From assembly GCA_002753495.1 (NCBI GenBank), contig PEAJ01000003.1, positions 1-40,624 on the forward strand: a stretch of DNA of 40,624 bases, read 5' to 3'. The notes under the pieces were generated by a model that saw only the letters and a list, made by a program, of their open reading frames with translations, was not told the DNA's origin and ran no database searches. Position 1 is the first letter of the stretch, and every line of letters starts with the position of its first letter. Position numbers and translations under genes: made by a program. Below are positions 1 through 12,451 of this stretch, one piece after another. The stretch is from Magnetococcales bacterium HA3dbin3 (lineage in GTDB: Bacteria; Pseudomonadota; Magnetococcia; Magnetococcales; DC0425bin3).

Positions 1-1
1 T

Positions 2-18
2 GGGGGGGGGGGGGGGGG
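2..18. repeat. 17-base poly-G tract at the window edge
   Basis: Seventeen consecutive G residues follow the first base. An 8-bp inverted repeat (AACCGCGA at 22-29, TCGCGGTT at 55-62) lies between the tract and carA. The tract could be a real phase-variable homopolymer upstream of carA, or a sequencing or assembly artefact at a contig end. The sequence alone cannot decide this. Confidence 0.6.
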
Positions 19-85
19 TATAACCGCGACCACAAAAGGCGATGCGCAGGGCAATCGCGGTTTGACAGGGCGGCGGAGTGGGAAC

Positions 86-1231
86 GTGGGCGGAGCATCG
101 GCGGCACAGCGGGCAGCGGCGACCCTGGTCCTGGAGGATGGTACGGTCTTCACCGGTTGGGCTCTGGGGGCGGATGCCCGGCAGGTGGGAGAGGTGTGCT
201 TCAACACTTCGATGACCGGCTACCAGGAGATCATGAGCGATCCCTCCTACGCCGGCCAGATTGTCACCATGACCGCCACCCAGATCGGCAATGTTGGTCT
301 CAATCCCGAGGATATGGAGTCGGCGCGGCCTTACATTCGCGGATTTGTCATCAAGGAGTCCTCGCGCATTGTCTCCAATTGGCGGCAGCAGGAGACCCTC
401 GACCATTTCCTGAAGCGCCATGGTATTCCCGCCATCGAGGGGATCGACACCCGGCAGCTTGTCAACCTGCTGCGCACCAAGGGGGCACAGCGCGGCGCCC
501 TCTCTACCCGTGGTGATTCCGCCGAGGCGCTTCTCGCCCAGGCACGCTCCTGGCCTGGATTGGTTGGTATGGATCTGACCGGCGAGGTAACCTGCGCCGC
601 CTCCTACCCCTGGGACACAGGGGGGTGGCGACTCGGGGATGGGTATCGCCGGCCAGGGGCGGATGAGGGGAGATTCCACGTCGTTGTCATGGATTTCGGC
701 GTCAAGCACAACATCTTGCGCTGTCTGGTCGAGGTTGGTTGTCGGCTCACCGTCGTGCCGGCTACCACCGGTGCCGATGCCATCCTTGCCCGTAATCCGG
801 ACGGGGTGTTTTTCTCCAACGGCCCCGGTGATCCAGACGCGGTCAAGGGGGCTATCGCGGCGATCCGAACCCTGCTCGCCAGCGACAAGCCGCTGTTTGG
901 CATCTGCCTCGGTCACCAGATGCTTGGCCTGGCCCTGGGTGGCCGGACGACAAAGCTGAAATTTGGCCATCGTGGCGGCAACCATCCGGTGCAAAACCTG
1001 CGCACCGGTCAGGTGGAGGTCACCTCCCAGAATCACGGCTTCATGGTTGAGGAGGGGAGTTTGCCGGCCGGTGTCGAGGTGACGCATCGCTCCCTGTTCG
1101 ACGGGACGGTCGAGGGGATGGCCCTGCGCGATCGCCCGGTCTTCTCGGTGCAGTATCACCCGGAGGCAAGCCCGGGCCCACACGATTCGCGCTATCTCTT
1201 TCGGCAGTTTGCCGACCTGATGCGGGGGTGA
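86..1231 (+). CDS. carA: Carbamoyl-phosphate synthase small (glutaminase) subunit
   Basis: This cytoplasmic subunit hydrolyses glutamine and passes ammonia to CarB for carbamoyl-phosphate synthesis, which feeds arginine and pyrimidine pathways. The N-terminal CPSase_sm_chain domain shows LVLEDGTVF and [11 protein letters not shown]. The C-terminal class I glutamine amidotransferase domain has the nucleophile Cys274 in GICLGHQ and the His358/Glu360 pair in QYHPEAS. I chose GTG at 86 because GGAG at 75-78 sits 7 bases upstream. A TTG at 62 in the same frame would add 8 residues with a poorer ribosome site. The length (381 aa) is normal for CarA. The stop is 3 bases before carB, so the two subunits are co-translated. 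I see no convincing promoter in the short upstream piece. Confidence 0.95.
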   Translation: MGGASAAQRAAATLVLEDGTVFTGWALGADARQVGEVCFNTSMTGYQEIMSDPSYAGQIVTMTATQIGNVGLNPEDMESARPYIRGFVIKESSRIVSNWRQQETLDHFLKRHGIPAIEGIDTRQLVNLLRTKGAQRGALSTRGDSAEALLAQARSWPGLVGMDLTGEVTCAASYPWDTGGWRLGDGYRRPGADEGRFHVVVMDFGVKHNILRCLVEVGCRLTVVPATTGADAILARNPDGVFFSNGPGDPDAVKGAIAAIRTLLASDKPLFGICLGHQMLGLALGGRTTKLKFGHRGGNHPVQNLRTGQVEVTSQNHGFMVEEGSLPAGVEVTHRSLFDGTVEGMALRDRPVFSVQYHPEASPGPHDSRYLFRQFADLMRG

Positions 1232-1234
1232 GCC

Positions 1235-4200
1235 ATGCCCAAACGCACAGACATCGAGAAAATTTTGTTGATCGGCTCCGGCCCGATCGTTATCGGTCAG
1301 GCTTGCGAGTTTGATTACTCGGGGGCGCAGGCGTGCAAGGCGTTGGCCGAGGAGGGGTACCAGGTGGTGCTCGTCAACTCCAACCCGGCGACGATCATGA
1401 CCGACCCCGATCTCGCCGCCCGCACCTACATCGAGCCGATCACCCCGGAAGTGGTGGCCGAGATTATCCGCAACGAACGCCCACAGGCCTTGCTCCCAAC
1501 CATGGGCGGACAGACCGGGCTCAACGTTGCCATGCAGCTCGCCGAACGTGGCGTCCTGGCACAATACGGTGTCGAGATGATCGGTGCCTCGCGCGAGGCA
1601 ATCGATAAGGCGGAAAACCGCGAGCTGTTCAAGGCGGCCATGCACCGGATCGGTCTCGATATGCCGCGTTCCGGCTTTGCGCACAACTTGGACGATGCGC
1701 GGCGCATTCTTGGCGAAGTTGGCTTTCCGGCCGTCATGCGCCCGAGCTTCACCCTCGGTGGCACCGGCGGCGGCATCGCCTACAATCAGGAGGAGTTCGA
1801 GGAGATTGTCCTGGGTGGTTTGGAGGCTTCGCCAATCACCGAGGTGCTGGTCGAAGAGTCGGTCCTCGGCTGGAAAGAGTACGAGATGGAGGTGGTGCGC
1901 GACCGCGACGACAACGCCATCATCATCTGCTCGATCGAAAACCTCGACCCGATGGGGGTGCACACCGGTGACTCCATCACCGTCGCCCCGGCGCTGACGC
2001 TGACCGACAAAGAGTACCAGATCATGCGTACCGCCTCGATCGCCGTCCTGCGCGAAATCGGGGTGGACACCGGCGGTTCGAATGTGCAGTTTGCCGTGCA
2101 TCCGCAAACCGGGCGGCTGGTGATCATCGAGATGAACCCGCGCGTATCGCGCTCGTCGGCGTTGGCATCGAAGGCGACTGGGTTCCCGATTGCCAAGGTG
2201 GCGGCCAAGCTTGCAGTCGGCTACACCCTGCCCGAGATCATGAACGACATCACCGGCAGCATCCCGGCCTCGTTCGAGCCGACCATCGATTATGTCGTCA
2301 CCAAGATTCCCCGCTTCACCTTTGAAAAATTTCCCCAGGCCGAGCCACGTTTGACAACACAAATGAAATCGGTCGGCGAGGTGATGGCGATCGGCCGCAC
2401 CTTCAAGGAGTCGTTCCAGAAGGCCCTGCGCTCGATGGAGACCGGCCTGAGTGGCCTCGATGAGGTCCTGGATCCGGCACTGTCACTGGAAGACCGGCAG
2501 GCGATTCTGGAGCGGGAGTTGCACCAGACCGGGCCCGATCGCGTGCGCTATGTCGCCGAGGCGTTTCGTTGTGGTCGTTCCGTGGCCTGGGTTCACGAGT
2601 TGACCGCGATCGACCCCTGGTTCCTCGACCAAATCTGGCAGATCATCGCTGCCGAGGAGAATCTGCGGGGACAGGCGTTGTCGGGGCTTTCCCCGGATAA
2701 GCTGCGCACACTCAAGGTGATGGGGTTTTCCGACCGGCGTCTGGCAACCTTGCTCGGAACGACACCCGATGCCGTGCGCGCGACGCGGCTGGCGGTCGGG
2801 ATCAGGCCGGTGTTCAAGCGCGTCGACACCTGCGCGGCCGAGTTTGCCACCCAGACCGCCTACGTCTACTCCACCTACGAGGCCGAGTGCGAGGCGCGCC
2901 CGACCGATCGCCAGAAGATCATGATCCTGGGTGGCGGACCCAATCGCATCGGTCAGGGCATCGAGTTCGACTACTGCTGCGTCCACGCATCCTTTGCCCT
3001 GCGCGCGGCTGGCTATGAGACGATCATGGTCAACTGTAACCCGGAGACTGTCTCCACCGATTACGACACCTCCGACCGGCTCTATTTCGAACCGCTGACG
3101 CTGGAGGATGTCCTCTCCATCGTCGATGTTGAGAAGCCGAAGGGGGTGATTGTCCAGTTTGGCGGGCAGACCCCGCTCAAGCTTGCCAAGGCGCTGGAAG
3201 CGGCCGGTGTGCCGATCATCGGCACCACACCGGATGCGATTGATGTTGCCGAGGATCGTGAGCGATTCCAGAAACTTCTGCATCAGCTTAAGCTTTTGCA
3301 ACCAGCCAACGGTCTTGCCCGTTCGGAGGCCGAGGCACTGGAGGTGGCCGAACGCGTCGGCTATCCGGTGGTCGTGCGTCCCTCCTATGTGCTGGGTGGG
3401 CGGGCGATGGAGATTGTCTTCGACGCGCGCGACCTCAACCGCTACATGCGCACGGCGGTGCAAGCCTCGCCCGATCATCCGGTGTTGATCGACCATTTTC
3501 TCCAGGATGCGATCGAGGTGGATGTCGACTGCATCGCCGATGGCCAGACCTCCGTCGTTGGCGGCATCATGGAACACATCGAGGAGGCTGGCGTCCACTC
3601 GGGTGACTCCGCCTGCTCGTTACCCCCCTACTCGATCAGCGATGAATTCCGGGAGGAGATTGGTCGTCAGACCCTGCAACTGGCCGCCGCGCTGGGGGTG
3701 GTCGGGTTGATGAACGTCCAGTTTGCCATCTGCCAGGGGCGGGTTTACATCCTGGAGGTCAATCCGCGTGCCTCACGCACGGTGCCGTTTGTTTCCAAGG
3801 CGACGGGGGTTCCCTTGGCCAAGATTGCGGCCCGGCTCATGGCGGGGGAGACCCTTGCCGCACTGGGTATCACCGCTTCGCCGATACCTAAGCACATATC
3901 GGTCAAGGAGTCGGTTTTTCCGTTCGCCAAGTTCCGTGGCGTTGATACCATCCTCGGGCCGGAGATGAAATCGACCGGCGAGGTGATGGGGATCGCCGAC
4001 TCCTTCGGCATGGCCTTCGCCAAGGCGCAGTTTGGGGCGGGGGTGTTTCTGCCGCGCGCCCGCGATCTCAAGCCACAGCAGCGGATTTTTGTCTCGGTAC
4101 GCGATGCCGACAAGGAGGGGATGATCCTCCCCTCGCGCCAGCTGCTGGCAATGGGGTACCGCCTCTGTGCCACCCGCGGTACCGCCGAGAGGTTGCGGCG

Positions 4201-4477
4201 TGAGGGCCTGGAGGTGGAGACCGTGCACAAGGTGAACGAGGGGCGGCCGCATGTGGTCGATCACATGAAGAACGGCGTCATCGCCATGGTGTTCAACACC
4301 ACCGAGGGCAAGCAGGCGATGGCCGACTCCTTCGTCGTGCGCCGCACCGCCCTGATGTGCAAAATTCCCTATTTCACGACCATGGCCGGCATGCGTGCCA
4401 CCGTCTCCGCCATGGAAGCGGTGCAAGATACCGGGTTCCATTGCAAGGCGCTCCAGGATTATTATCCTCGCGGGTAG
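1235..4477 (+). CDS. carB: Carbamoyl-phosphate synthase large subunit
   Basis: The large synthetase subunit (1080 aa, normal size) makes carbamoyl phosphate from bicarbonate, ammonia and two ATP. It has the usual internal duplication. The first ATP-grasp half begins [20 protein letters not shown] and the second begins near residue 560 with [20 protein letters not shown]. The repeated [12 protein letters not shown] and [12 protein letters not shown] segments are the metal/ATP regions of each half. The C-terminal MGS-like allosteric domain is present ([15 protein letters not shown], then VFNTTEG), so effector control of the enzyme is likely kept. The start ATG is 3 bases after the carA stop. 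Nothing in the protein is truncated or odd. Confidence 0.97.
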   Translation: MPKRTDIEKILLIGSGPIVIGQACEFDYSGAQACKALAEEGYQVVLVNSNPATIMTDPDLAARTYIEPITPEVVAEIIRNERPQALLPTMGGQTGLNVAMQLAERGVLAQYGVEMIGASREAIDKAENRELFKAAMHRIGLDMPRSGFAHNLDDARRILGEVGFPAVMRPSFTLGGTGGGIAYNQEEFEEIVLGGLEASPITEVLVEESVLGWKEYEMEVVRDRDDNAIIICSIENLDPMGVHTGDSITVAPALTLTDKEYQIMRTASIAVLREIGVDTGGSNVQFAVHPQTGRLVIIEMNPRVSRSSALASKATGFPIAKVAAKLAVGYTLPEIMNDITGSIPASFEPTIDYVVTKIPRFTFEKFPQAEPRLTTQMKSVGEVMAIGRTFKESFQKALRSMETGLSGLDEVLDPALSLEDRQAILERELHQTGPDRVRYVAEAFRCGRSVAWVHELTAIDPWFLDQIWQIIAAEENLRGQALSGLSPDKLRTLKVMGFSDRRLATLLGTTPDAVRATRLAVGIRPVFKRVDTCAAEFATQTAYVYSTYEAECEARPTDRQKIMILGGGPNRIGQGIEFDYCCVHASFALRAAGYETIMVNCNPETVSTDYDTSDRLYFEPLTLEDVLSIVDVEKPKGVIVQFGGQTPLKLAKALEAAGVPIIGTTPDAIDVAEDRERFQKLLHQLKLLQPANGLARSEAEALEVAERVGYPVVVRPSYVLGGRAMEIVFDARDLNRYMRTAVQASPDHPVLIDHFLQDAIEVDVDCIADGQTSVVGGIMEHIEEAGVHSGDSACSLPPYSISDEFREEIGRQTLQLAAALGVVGLMNVQFAICQGRVYILEVNPRASRTVPFVSKATGVPLAKIAARLMAGETLAALGITASPIPKHISVKESVFPFAKFRGVDTILGPEMKSTGEVMGIADSFGMAFAKAQFGAGVFLPRARDLKPQQRIFVSVRDADKEGMILPSRQLLAMGYRLCATRGTAERLRREGLEVETVHKVNEGRPHVVDHMKNGVIAMVFNTTEGKQAMADSFVVRRTALMCKIPYFTTMAGMRATVSAMEAVQDTGFHCKALQDYYPRG

Positions 4478-4504
4478 CTCTTTTGCGCGTGCATCCTCTT
4501 TCCT

Positions 4505-4653
4505 TGAGAGGCTGTTTAAAAGCGCCGGATTGCGCCGCCCCGGCGAGGAAGAGCGGCGCGCAGATGCGCAGTGTACTGTGCTGTACATGAGCAATCGAGC
4601 ACCGATCTGACGAAGCCGCGGCAAGCAGGACGGTGTTTTCAAACAGCCTCTCA
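4505..4653. mobile_element. MITE-like element with 13-bp perfect terminal inverted repeats
   Basis: TGAGAGGCTGTTT at 4505-4517 is matched by its exact reverse complement AAACAGCCTCTCA at 4641-4653, and the match continues imperfectly inward (AAAAGCGCC against AAAACACCG). The 149-bp unit codes for nothing convincing. It carries an inner small palindrome, TGTAC and GTACA around 4573-4588. It fills almost the whole carB-greA gap and ends only 16 bases before the greA start. These features fit a non-autonomous miniature transposable element or a REP/BIME-like palindromic repeat. No target-site duplication is obvious. Confidence 0.6.
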
Positions 4654-4669
4654 GACGGGACATCGTAAT

Positions 4670-5143
4670 ATGGCACAAAAAATCCCCCTGACCCTGGAAG
4701 GGGCCGACATGCTGAAGGCGGAGCTGAAGCGGCGCAAAACCGTGGATCGCGCCAAAGTGATCGAAGCCATCGCCGAGGCCCGGGCGCATGGCGATCTCTC
4801 CGAGAACGCCGAGTATGCCGCCGCCAAGGAGCAGCAATCCTTCAACGAGGGGCGCATTCAGCATCTGGAGTCGATCCTCGCCAACGCCGATGTCATCGAT
4901 ACAAGCCGGTTGCGTTCGACCAAGGTGGTGTTCGGGGCGAAGGTCACCGTCACCGACGAACAAACCGACGAGGAGGTGACCTACTACATCGTCGGCGCGG
5001 AAGAGGCCGATTTTGACAAGGGGAAGATCTCCATCACCAGCCCGCTGGCACGCGCGATGATCGGCAAGGAGGAGGGGGATTCGATCAACGTGCAGGCGCC
5101 CGGCGGCGTGCGTCACTACGAAATTCTCTCCATCCGCTTTTGA
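4670..5143 (+). CDS. greA: Transcription elongation factor GreA
   Basis: GreA enters the secondary channel of RNA polymerase and stimulates cleavage of backtracked transcripts. The product is 157 aa, the usual length. The N-terminal coiled-coil tip carries the acidic pair in [17 protein letters not shown], with the catalytic D and E. The C-terminal FKBP-like domain ends with [17 protein letters not shown] and [14 protein letters not shown] chose ATG 4670 ([13 protein letters not shown]) because the alignment with the family starts there. An in-frame ATG at 4571 would run through the MITE-like element and is not credible. The stop touches the rlmE start (TGA immediately followed by ATG), suggesting co-translation. 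Confidence 0.96.
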   Translation: MAQKIPLTLEGADMLKAELKRRKTVDRAKVIEAIAEARAHGDLSENAEYAAAKEQQSFNEGRIQHLESILANADVIDTSRLRSTKVVFGAKVTVTDEQTDEEVTYYIVGAEEADFDKGKISITSPLARAMIGKEEGDSINVQAPGGVRHYEILSIRF

Positions 5144-7253
<2,110 letters not shown>

Positions 7254-7259
7254 GACCCC

Positions 7260-8852
7260 ATGCCCGCACACCCGAATCACCCGGCCGCGGATGCCGCGCC
7301 GACGCAGGACGAACGCATTCTCATCCTCGATTTCGGTTCCCAGTACACGCAGCTGATTGCCCGGCGCGTGCGTGAGGCGCGTGCTTACAGCGAGATTCAC
7401 CCCTGGTTCATGGCCCCCGAGGCGGTGCGCGCCTTCAACCCGAAGGGGATCATTCTCTCCGGCGGGCATCAGTCGGTCTACGAGCTGAAGGCGCCGACTT
7501 TGCAACCGGAGGTGCTCGCCCTTGGTGTGCCGGTCCTGGGTATTTGCTACGGCATGCAGGTCCTGGCGCGGCACTTGGGTGGTGCGGTTGAGGCCTCGGG
7601 CAAGCGCGAGTACGGCCCGATGCGCGTGCGGCGACAGGGGGATCCGGGTGAGCTGTTCGGCGAATTTTTCCACGAGGAGTCTACCCCGGTGTGGATGAGT
7701 CACGGCGACCATGTGACCGAATTGCCAGCCGGGTTTCGTGTCGTCGGGGCGAGCGATAATGCACCGATCGCCGCCATGATCGATGATCAGCGCCACATCT
7801 ACGGGGTGCAGTTTCACCCGGAGGTACACCACACGCCGCGTGGAAGCTTCCTGATCGATGCCTTCGTACGCAGGGTGTGTGGGTGTCGGGGATTGTGGAC
7901 GCCTGGGCATTTCATCGCCCAGGCCATCGCCCGTGTCCGGCAGCAGGTCGGCGATGATCAGGTGCTGCTTGGGCTCTCGGGTGGAGTGGATTCGGCGGTG
8001 ACGGCGGCCCTGGTGCATCGGGCGATCGGCGACCGCCTGACCTGCGTCTTCGTCGACAACGGTCTGCTGCGTTTGAACGAAGGGGACGATGTCATGGCCA
8101 CCTTCGCCGAGCATATGGGGGTGCGGGTGATCCGGGTCGACGCCGAGGATCGCTTTCTCGAACGTCTACGCGGCATCAGCGACCCGGAACGTAAACGCAA
8201 GATCATCGGCCACACCTTCATTGATGTTTTCGAGGCCGAGGCGCGGCGTTTGCCGGCCGTGCAGTGGCTGGCGCAGGGGACGATCTATCCGGATGTCATT
8301 GAATCCGCCGGCGGCAAAACCGGTGTCGCGGCAAGCATCAAATCGCATCACAATGTCGGTGGCCTTCCCGCCGACATGGGGTTGCGCCTGCTCGAGCCCT
8401 TGCGCGAACTCTTCAAGGACGAGGTGCGTCAGGTCGGCGAGGAGCTGGGATTACCGCGGCGCATGCTCTATCGTCACCCCTTTCCCGGCCCGGGGCTTGG
8501 GGTGCGCATCCTCGGCGAGGTGCGCAAGGAGTTTGCCGACATGTTGCGCCAGGCCGACGCCATCTACATGGAGGAGCTGCACAGTTCCGGCCATTATGAT
8601 CGGACTTCGCAGGCCTTTGCCGTCTTTCTCCCGGTGCGCAGCGTCGGCGTCAAGGGGGATGGGCGCAGCTACGAATATGTCGTTGCCCTGCGCGCGGTGG
8701 AGACACAGGATTTCATGACCGCCTCCTGGTACGCGCTGCCGCAGGAGCTTCTGTCGCGCATCGCCAACCGTATCATCAACGAGGTCCCCGGCATCAACCG
8801 GGTGGTCTACGACATCACCTCCAAGCCGCCAGGGACGATTGAGTGGGAGTGA
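7260..8852 (+). CDS. guaA: GMP synthase (glutamine-hydrolysing)
   Basis: GMP synthase converts XMP to GMP using glutamine and ATP. The N-terminal class I amidotransferase domain has Cys96 in GICYGMQ and His186/Glu188 in QFHPEV. The ATP pyrophosphatase domain has the P-loop LSGGVDS (residues 239-245). The C-terminal dimerisation domain begins around the [14 protein letters not shown] segment. The length (530 aa) is normal, with a slightly longer N-terminal tail ([18 protein letters not shown]). It is the last gene of the + strand block. The next gene is convergent, and I see no clear rho-independent terminator in the 95-base gap after it. Confidence 0.96.
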   Translation: MPAHPNHPAADAAPTQDERILILDFGSQYTQLIARRVREARAYSEIHPWFMAPEAVRAFNPKGIILSGGHQSVYELKAPTLQPEVLALGVPVLGICYGMQVLARHLGGAVEASGKREYGPMRVRRQGDPGELFGEFFHEESTPVWMSHGDHVTELPAGFRVVGASDNAPIAAMIDDQRHIYGVQFHPEVHHTPRGSFLIDAFVRRVCGCRGLWTPGHFIAQAIARVRQQVGDDQVLLGLSGGVDSAVTAALVHRAIGDRLTCVFVDNGLLRLNEGDDVMATFAEHMGVRVIRVDAEDRFLERLRGISDPERKRKIIGHTFIDVFEAEARRLPAVQWLAQGTIYPDVIESAGGKTGVAASIKSHHNVGGLPADMGLRLLEPLRELFKDEVRQVGEELGLPRRMLYRHPFPGPGLGVRILGEVRKEFADMLRQADAIYMEELHSSGHYDRTSQAFAVFLPVRSVGVKGDGRSYEYVVALRAVETQDFMTASWYALPQELLSRIANRIINEVPGINRVVYDITSKPPGTIEWE

Positions 8853-8947
8853 TTCAGGTCGCCCACTCGAAACACACCCTGCGGCTGGCAAGTTCCTGAC
8901 ATAACCGAGAGTTGTCGTGTGTCAGCCAAGTTTCAGCGGACGACCGC

Positions 8948-10831
8948 TCACACCTTGGCCCTCCCACGCGTCCGTGCCTGGAGCTGGCTTCTGACTTGTG
9001 TATAAAGCCGGGCCTCCCCGTTTTCCCGGTCACGCAGGCAGACCACCAGGGCATAGTCCTCTTCGGTGGCACATAGCGGTTCACCCCACGGAAGATCGTT
9101 GCGGGTAACAACAACGAACAGCCGGTTGTTGCGCAGGAGGGATCTGCGATCAAACTGCCTGAATTGCCAGAAGTCGGCCTGCACCGTGCCCTTGCTGCGG
9201 GCCCGCTGGCCAACGGTAGCGGTTTTCAACTCGGAGATGCTCTCGTAATCGTCCTTCTCGGTGGCCTTGTTGAACATGGTGGTGACATGTTCCAGATCCG
9301 GTGCCGTCACCAGGCGAAAGTCGATGCGGGTGGCACGGTACTTGATTCGGGTTGAACGGACGATGGGCGCATAGGCCAGCCCCACGGCAATTTCCCGCGA
9401 TCGACGACGGCCACCGCTGGTAAACTCCTCTGGAATGGGAATCTCATAGAAGTGGTGACGCTTGTTCTCAATGGAGCTATCGGCGATAAGGGTCACCGCA
9501 TTTTCGAGGGAGCGGTACAGAGCCGATTCATCCACCCGGCCATAGCCGCAGACCTTTCTGAACGCCTCATCGCGGTCTATCAGGGCCTGGCTTTCCTTTG
9601 GCATGATGGCATGGGCGCAGAGCAGTGCCCGCAATAGTCTGGCGCTGGCGTCAGGATGTTCCCGCAGGATGGACGCCGCCAGGTGGGCCACCTGGGGCGC
9701 GGCCATGCTGGTTCCCGAATCGACGGCAAAAGGATGGCCCATGGCAAATTGATGATGGGTCGAGACGACTCCCAGACCCACAGCCCGATCCAACAATGCG
9801 TTGCCAACCCGCCGAGTATTGAACGCCCAGTTGCCGCCATGCGCCATCAATTCTGGCTTGATCGCCCCATCCACGGAGGGCCCGCTGCGGGTGAAAGGGG
9901 ATGGCTGATCCGGCTGGGCAATCGGGATCTCTGACGGGTCCAGCGGGTAGTGCTGGCTGTTGTAGGTTTGGTTGTGTCGAGCCAGGCTGCCTACGGTGAG
10001 GACGTTCAACGCCGGGGCCGGCTCGATCATCCGCCACGCCTTGTCCAGCAGGTAGTGCGGGTAGTTGTCCCGCCAGGCAAGTCCGTCAGGGGAATCCTCG
10101 CCGACCCTGTGGTTGCCCGCCGACACCACGAACAGCACCCCCAATTCTCTGGAAAGGGCATCCAGAGTCAAGGAAAGTCCTTTCAAATGGCCGCCCAGGT
10201 AGGGTTTGTTGGCGTCACCGAAAGAGAGATTGAAGACCCGGCAGTTGTACTCCTTCACGAAATACCGCACGGCCTTTTCGATATGTTTCTCGACAAAGCC
10301 TGTGGTGTTCTCGTTATTCTTGTCGAGAATCCTGCCACTGAACAGGCGCAGTGTGGGCACGAATAAACGGGAGCGCAGGCTGCTCTCGAAATCCCCGTAC
10401 AGGGCCAACCCGGCCACATGGGTGCCATGCCCGCTCTCATCGGCGGCAGACTCTCCAGGCAGAAAACTTTGAGCGTCCCCCACCGCCGCCCCCAACAAGG
10501 GGTGTCCCGTGGCCAGGCCGCTATCCAGGACCACGACACCGGGAGCTTGCTCGCCCGGGGCATTGACGATAGGGAACTTCTGGATATCCTGAAAGACGAC
10601 GGAGCGTTCCAAACCGAAGCTGGGTGGCAGGTCTACTGACCGCACATCCCGGTGTCTGAGAAGCTGATGAGCCTGGACAGCGTTGCACTGCACTCGGTAA
10701 AGAGTCAGGCCGGACTGTTTGGCCTGATCTTTCTTATCAATGCCTTCACGAGTCAACCACGTTTCAAACGCCTCCCATTCTTGGCCTCGTTCCCGATGAT
10801 TATCTTCCAGGGGCCACAGCTCCACATCCAA
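8948..10831 (-). CDS. ietS: IetS-like subtilisin-family serine protease, C-terminal part (frameshifted)
   Basis: This S8-family peptidase retains the full catalytic set. Numbering from the TTG at 10831, these are Asp103 in VVVLDSGLA, His135 in SGHGTHVAG, Asn240 in VVSAGNH and Ser375 in DSGTSMAAPQ. No signal peptide is seen, so it should act in the cytoplasm. The open frame has no ATG near its beginning, and the true N-terminus is in the adjoining feature at 10800-11303. Dropping one A from the 7-A run (template positions 10862-10868) joins the two into one 784-aa protein across KKQGLPESDSFLLDVELW. Together with the AAA+ ATPase gene just upstream this matches the ietAS toxin-antitoxin/defence architecture, in which IetS is the protease toxin. 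The coding state is uncertain: sequencing indel, real mutation or transcriptional slippage. Confidence 0.8.
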   Translation of the reverse strand: MDVELWPLEDNHRERGQEWEAFETWLTREGIDKKDQAKQSGLTLYRVQCNAVQAHQLLRHRDVRSVDLPPSFGLERSVVFQDIQKFPIVNAPGEQAPGVVVLDSGLATGHPLLGAAVGDAQSFLPGESAADESGHGTHVAGLALYGDFESSLRSRLFVPTLRLFSGRILDKNNENTTGFVEKHIEKAVRYFVKEYNCRVFNLSFGDANKPYLGGHLKGLSLTLDALSRELGVLFVVSAGNHRVGEDSPDGLAWRDNYPHYLLDKAWRMIEPAPALNVLTVGSLARHNQTYNSQHYPLDPSEIPIAQPDQPSPFTRSGPSVDGAIKPELMAHGGNWAFNTRRVGNALLDRAVGLGVVSTHHQFAMGHPFAVDSGTSMAAPQVAHLAASILREHPDASARLLRALLCAHAIMPKESQALIDRDEAFRKVCGYGRVDESALYRSLENAVTLIADSSIENKRHHFYEIPIPEEFTSGGRRRSREIAVGLAYAPIVRSTRIKYRATRIDFRLVTAPDLEHVTTMFNKATEKDDYESISELKTATVGQRARSKGTVQADFWQFRQFDRRSLLRNNRLFVVVTRNDLPWGEPLCATEEDYALVVCLRDRENGEARLYTQVRSQLQARTRGRAKV

Positions 10832-11303
10832 CAGGAAGGAGTCCGATTCTGGAAGGCCCTGTTTTTTTCAGCGCCCACCCTTTGCGATCCTCGGGACGCC
10901 AGTTGTCTATGCTTTGCAGGGCATAAATGACCTGCTTGTTGGTGACGTCACCCCCGCTGGCCATGGTGGCCAGTCGGGCTTCGAACTGGGCAAGGGCTGC
11001 GTCACTGGCGAAGACGACAACAACCGTCTCGTCCTCCTGGCTGACGAACTCGATTCCCGAGGAAATCTTGCGCAGGTCGTCGGGGTTGAATCCCTTCTGC
11101 ACGGAAAAGCGGAACAAGCGGCGCTCGTCAAACCCACCTACATCCCCCGCGGTTTGCTCCCTGGCCTGGGCGAGTTTTTGCTGCAATCCTCGTCCATGGC
11201 CACGAATATCTTGCGGAACAGAAAACCTTGGCGGCTGGCCCGGTCGTTTCTCATTGACCAGTGCCTCCCGTTGCAGTGGCAGATGAGGATAGGACTCAGC
11301 CAT
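10800..11303 (-). CDS. ietS: IetS-like protease, N-terminal part (frameshifted)
   Basis: This open frame encodes the 5' part of the protease: LPLQREALVNEKRPGQPPRF, then a charged helix (RGHGRGLQQKLAQAREQTAG) and an alpha/beta prodomain-like segment with DETVVVVFASDAALAQFEARL. It reads into the 7-A run at 10862-10868 as ALKKTGPSRIG and stops soon after, with its end out of frame with the protease domain. The next frame continues the expected sequence. Its ATG is 7 bases after the ietA stop, so ietA and ietS form one operon. On its own this 167-aa product has no catalytic residue. It may be the leftover of a frameshift or the 5' part of a slippage-expressed gene. Confidence 0.75.
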   Translation of the reverse strand: MAESYPHLPLQREALVNEKRPGQPPRFSVPQDIRGHGRGLQQKLAQAREQTAGDVGGFDERRLFRFSVQKGFNPDDLRKISSGIEFVSQEDETVVVVFASDAALAQFEARLATMASGGDVTNKQVIYALQSIDNWRPEDRKGWALKKTGPSRIGLLPVGCGAVAPGR

Positions 11304-11309
11304 GGGTCA

Positions 11310-12305
11310 TCAACCTCGCTTCATCCGGGCACGCCGGGCATCCTCCCGGTGGATGGCGGACTGGATGTGCCGTTCGCTCAGGAACTCCTTGCCGGCTAGA
11401 ATCATTTCTTTAGCGGCCCGGCGCAATACCCGCTCCACATCGGCTTGACTCATCCCCTTGAAGAGGGTGGCGATCTCGTTGCTCTCCACCTCGAAATTTC
11501 GTCGCAGACCGCGCAGTTTGCAGGCCAGCAGCTTCCGCAATTGCTCCAGATTGGGCGGTTCGAAAACCAGAACCTCGTCGAACCTGCGCCAAACGGCGGC
11601 ATCCAAAATGCCCTCGTGATTGGTGGCGGCGATGAGCAGGCTCCTGCCATTGTAGGTATCGAGAAGCTGTAAAAAGGCATTGACTACTCTTTTCAGCTCG
11701 CCATGATCCGCCGCATCGGCGCGTTCCTTGGCCAGGGCGTCGAACTCGTCGAACAGCGCCACCATGGGCACGGAGGCTACGAAATCCAAAACCTGACGCA
11801 AATTGGCGGCTGTCTCTCCCAGATAGGAGGAGACCACACTGTCGATACGCACGATGGCCAATGGTAGACCGAGTTCCGAGGCCAGGACTTCCGCCGTCAG
11901 GGTCTTGCCGCAGCCAGGAGGGCCGCAGAACAGGAGTCGATCCGCTGGCGCGAGACCATGACTCTTTAATACCTCTTGTCGATGGTACTCCTGGAGAACC
12001 TCGTCGATCAGGGAGCGGTTGTCATCGGAAAGAATGACATCCTCCAACCGCCGAAGGGGTTCCCTGATATACAGGAGTGGAAGGCCACGCTCTTTGTCGC
12101 TTGGAACTTGCTTGGTCAAGGAGACGAATGGTTGACTGGTAACACTTGACCGGCCGTAAAGGATTTTTTCCAGGTCGCTGGCAAGTAGGTGGTGGTGTCT
12201 CTCCCGCTCCTCTCGGATGACATCCTCGGAAGCCTTTTTGAAAGCCTCCAGGTCTCCTTCCGCGCCTGACCGAATGAGCTGTCTTAGCAAGCTGCCCGAT
12301 GCCAT
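11310..12305 (-). CDS. ietA: IetA-like AAA+ ATPase (protease partner)
   Basis: This single-domain AAA+ ATPase is 331 aa long. It has Walker A GPPGCGKT (residues 128-135), Walker B VALFDEFD (182-189), sensor 1 Asn229 in IAATNHEG and arginines WRRFD at 240-241 that suit an arginine finger. The N-terminal 110 residues are helical and charged and carry no known domain I can name. The C-terminal lid has SQADVERVLRRAAKE. The gene is followed at once by the subtilisin-like protease gene, the same order as in ietAS loci. In that family IetA is proposed to restrain or direct the IetS protease. An AGAGGG ribosome site lies 8 bases before the ATG. Catalytic residues look complete, so the ATPase should be active even if ietS is broken. 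Confidence 0.85.
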   Translation of the reverse strand: MASGSLLRQLIRSGAEGDLEAFKKASEDVIREERERHHHLLASDLEKILYGRSSVTSQPFVSLTKQVPSDKERGLPLLYIREPLRRLEDVILSDDNRSLIDEVLQEYHRQEVLKSHGLAPADRLLFCGPPGCGKTLTAEVLASELGLPLAIVRIDSVVSSYLGETAANLRQVLDFVASVPMVALFDEFDALAKERADAADHGELKRVVNAFLQLLDTYNGRSLLIAATNHEGILDAAVWRRFDEVLVFEPPNLEQLRKLLACKLRGLRRNFEVESNEIATLFKGMSQADVERVLRRAAKEMILAGKEFLSERHIQSAIHREDARRARMKRG

Positions 12306-12451
12306 GGTTTAAACCCTCTCTTCGGACCTGTTTGCCTTATTGGGGGGACTCCATGGAAATTTTCAAGGAGTAGGGCAGGGTCCAGGGCAAGGGCAAGGGG
12401 ATTCATCGATGCCCGTGGTTTCCACGCCTCCCTTCCCCGATCGGCACTGGC

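Noticed and set aside
10862-10868. Programmed -1 ribosomal frameshifting at the A-run
   Set aside because: The -1 frame does not lead into the protease domain; only a one-base deletion or +1 shift does, so a classic -1 slippery site does not fit.
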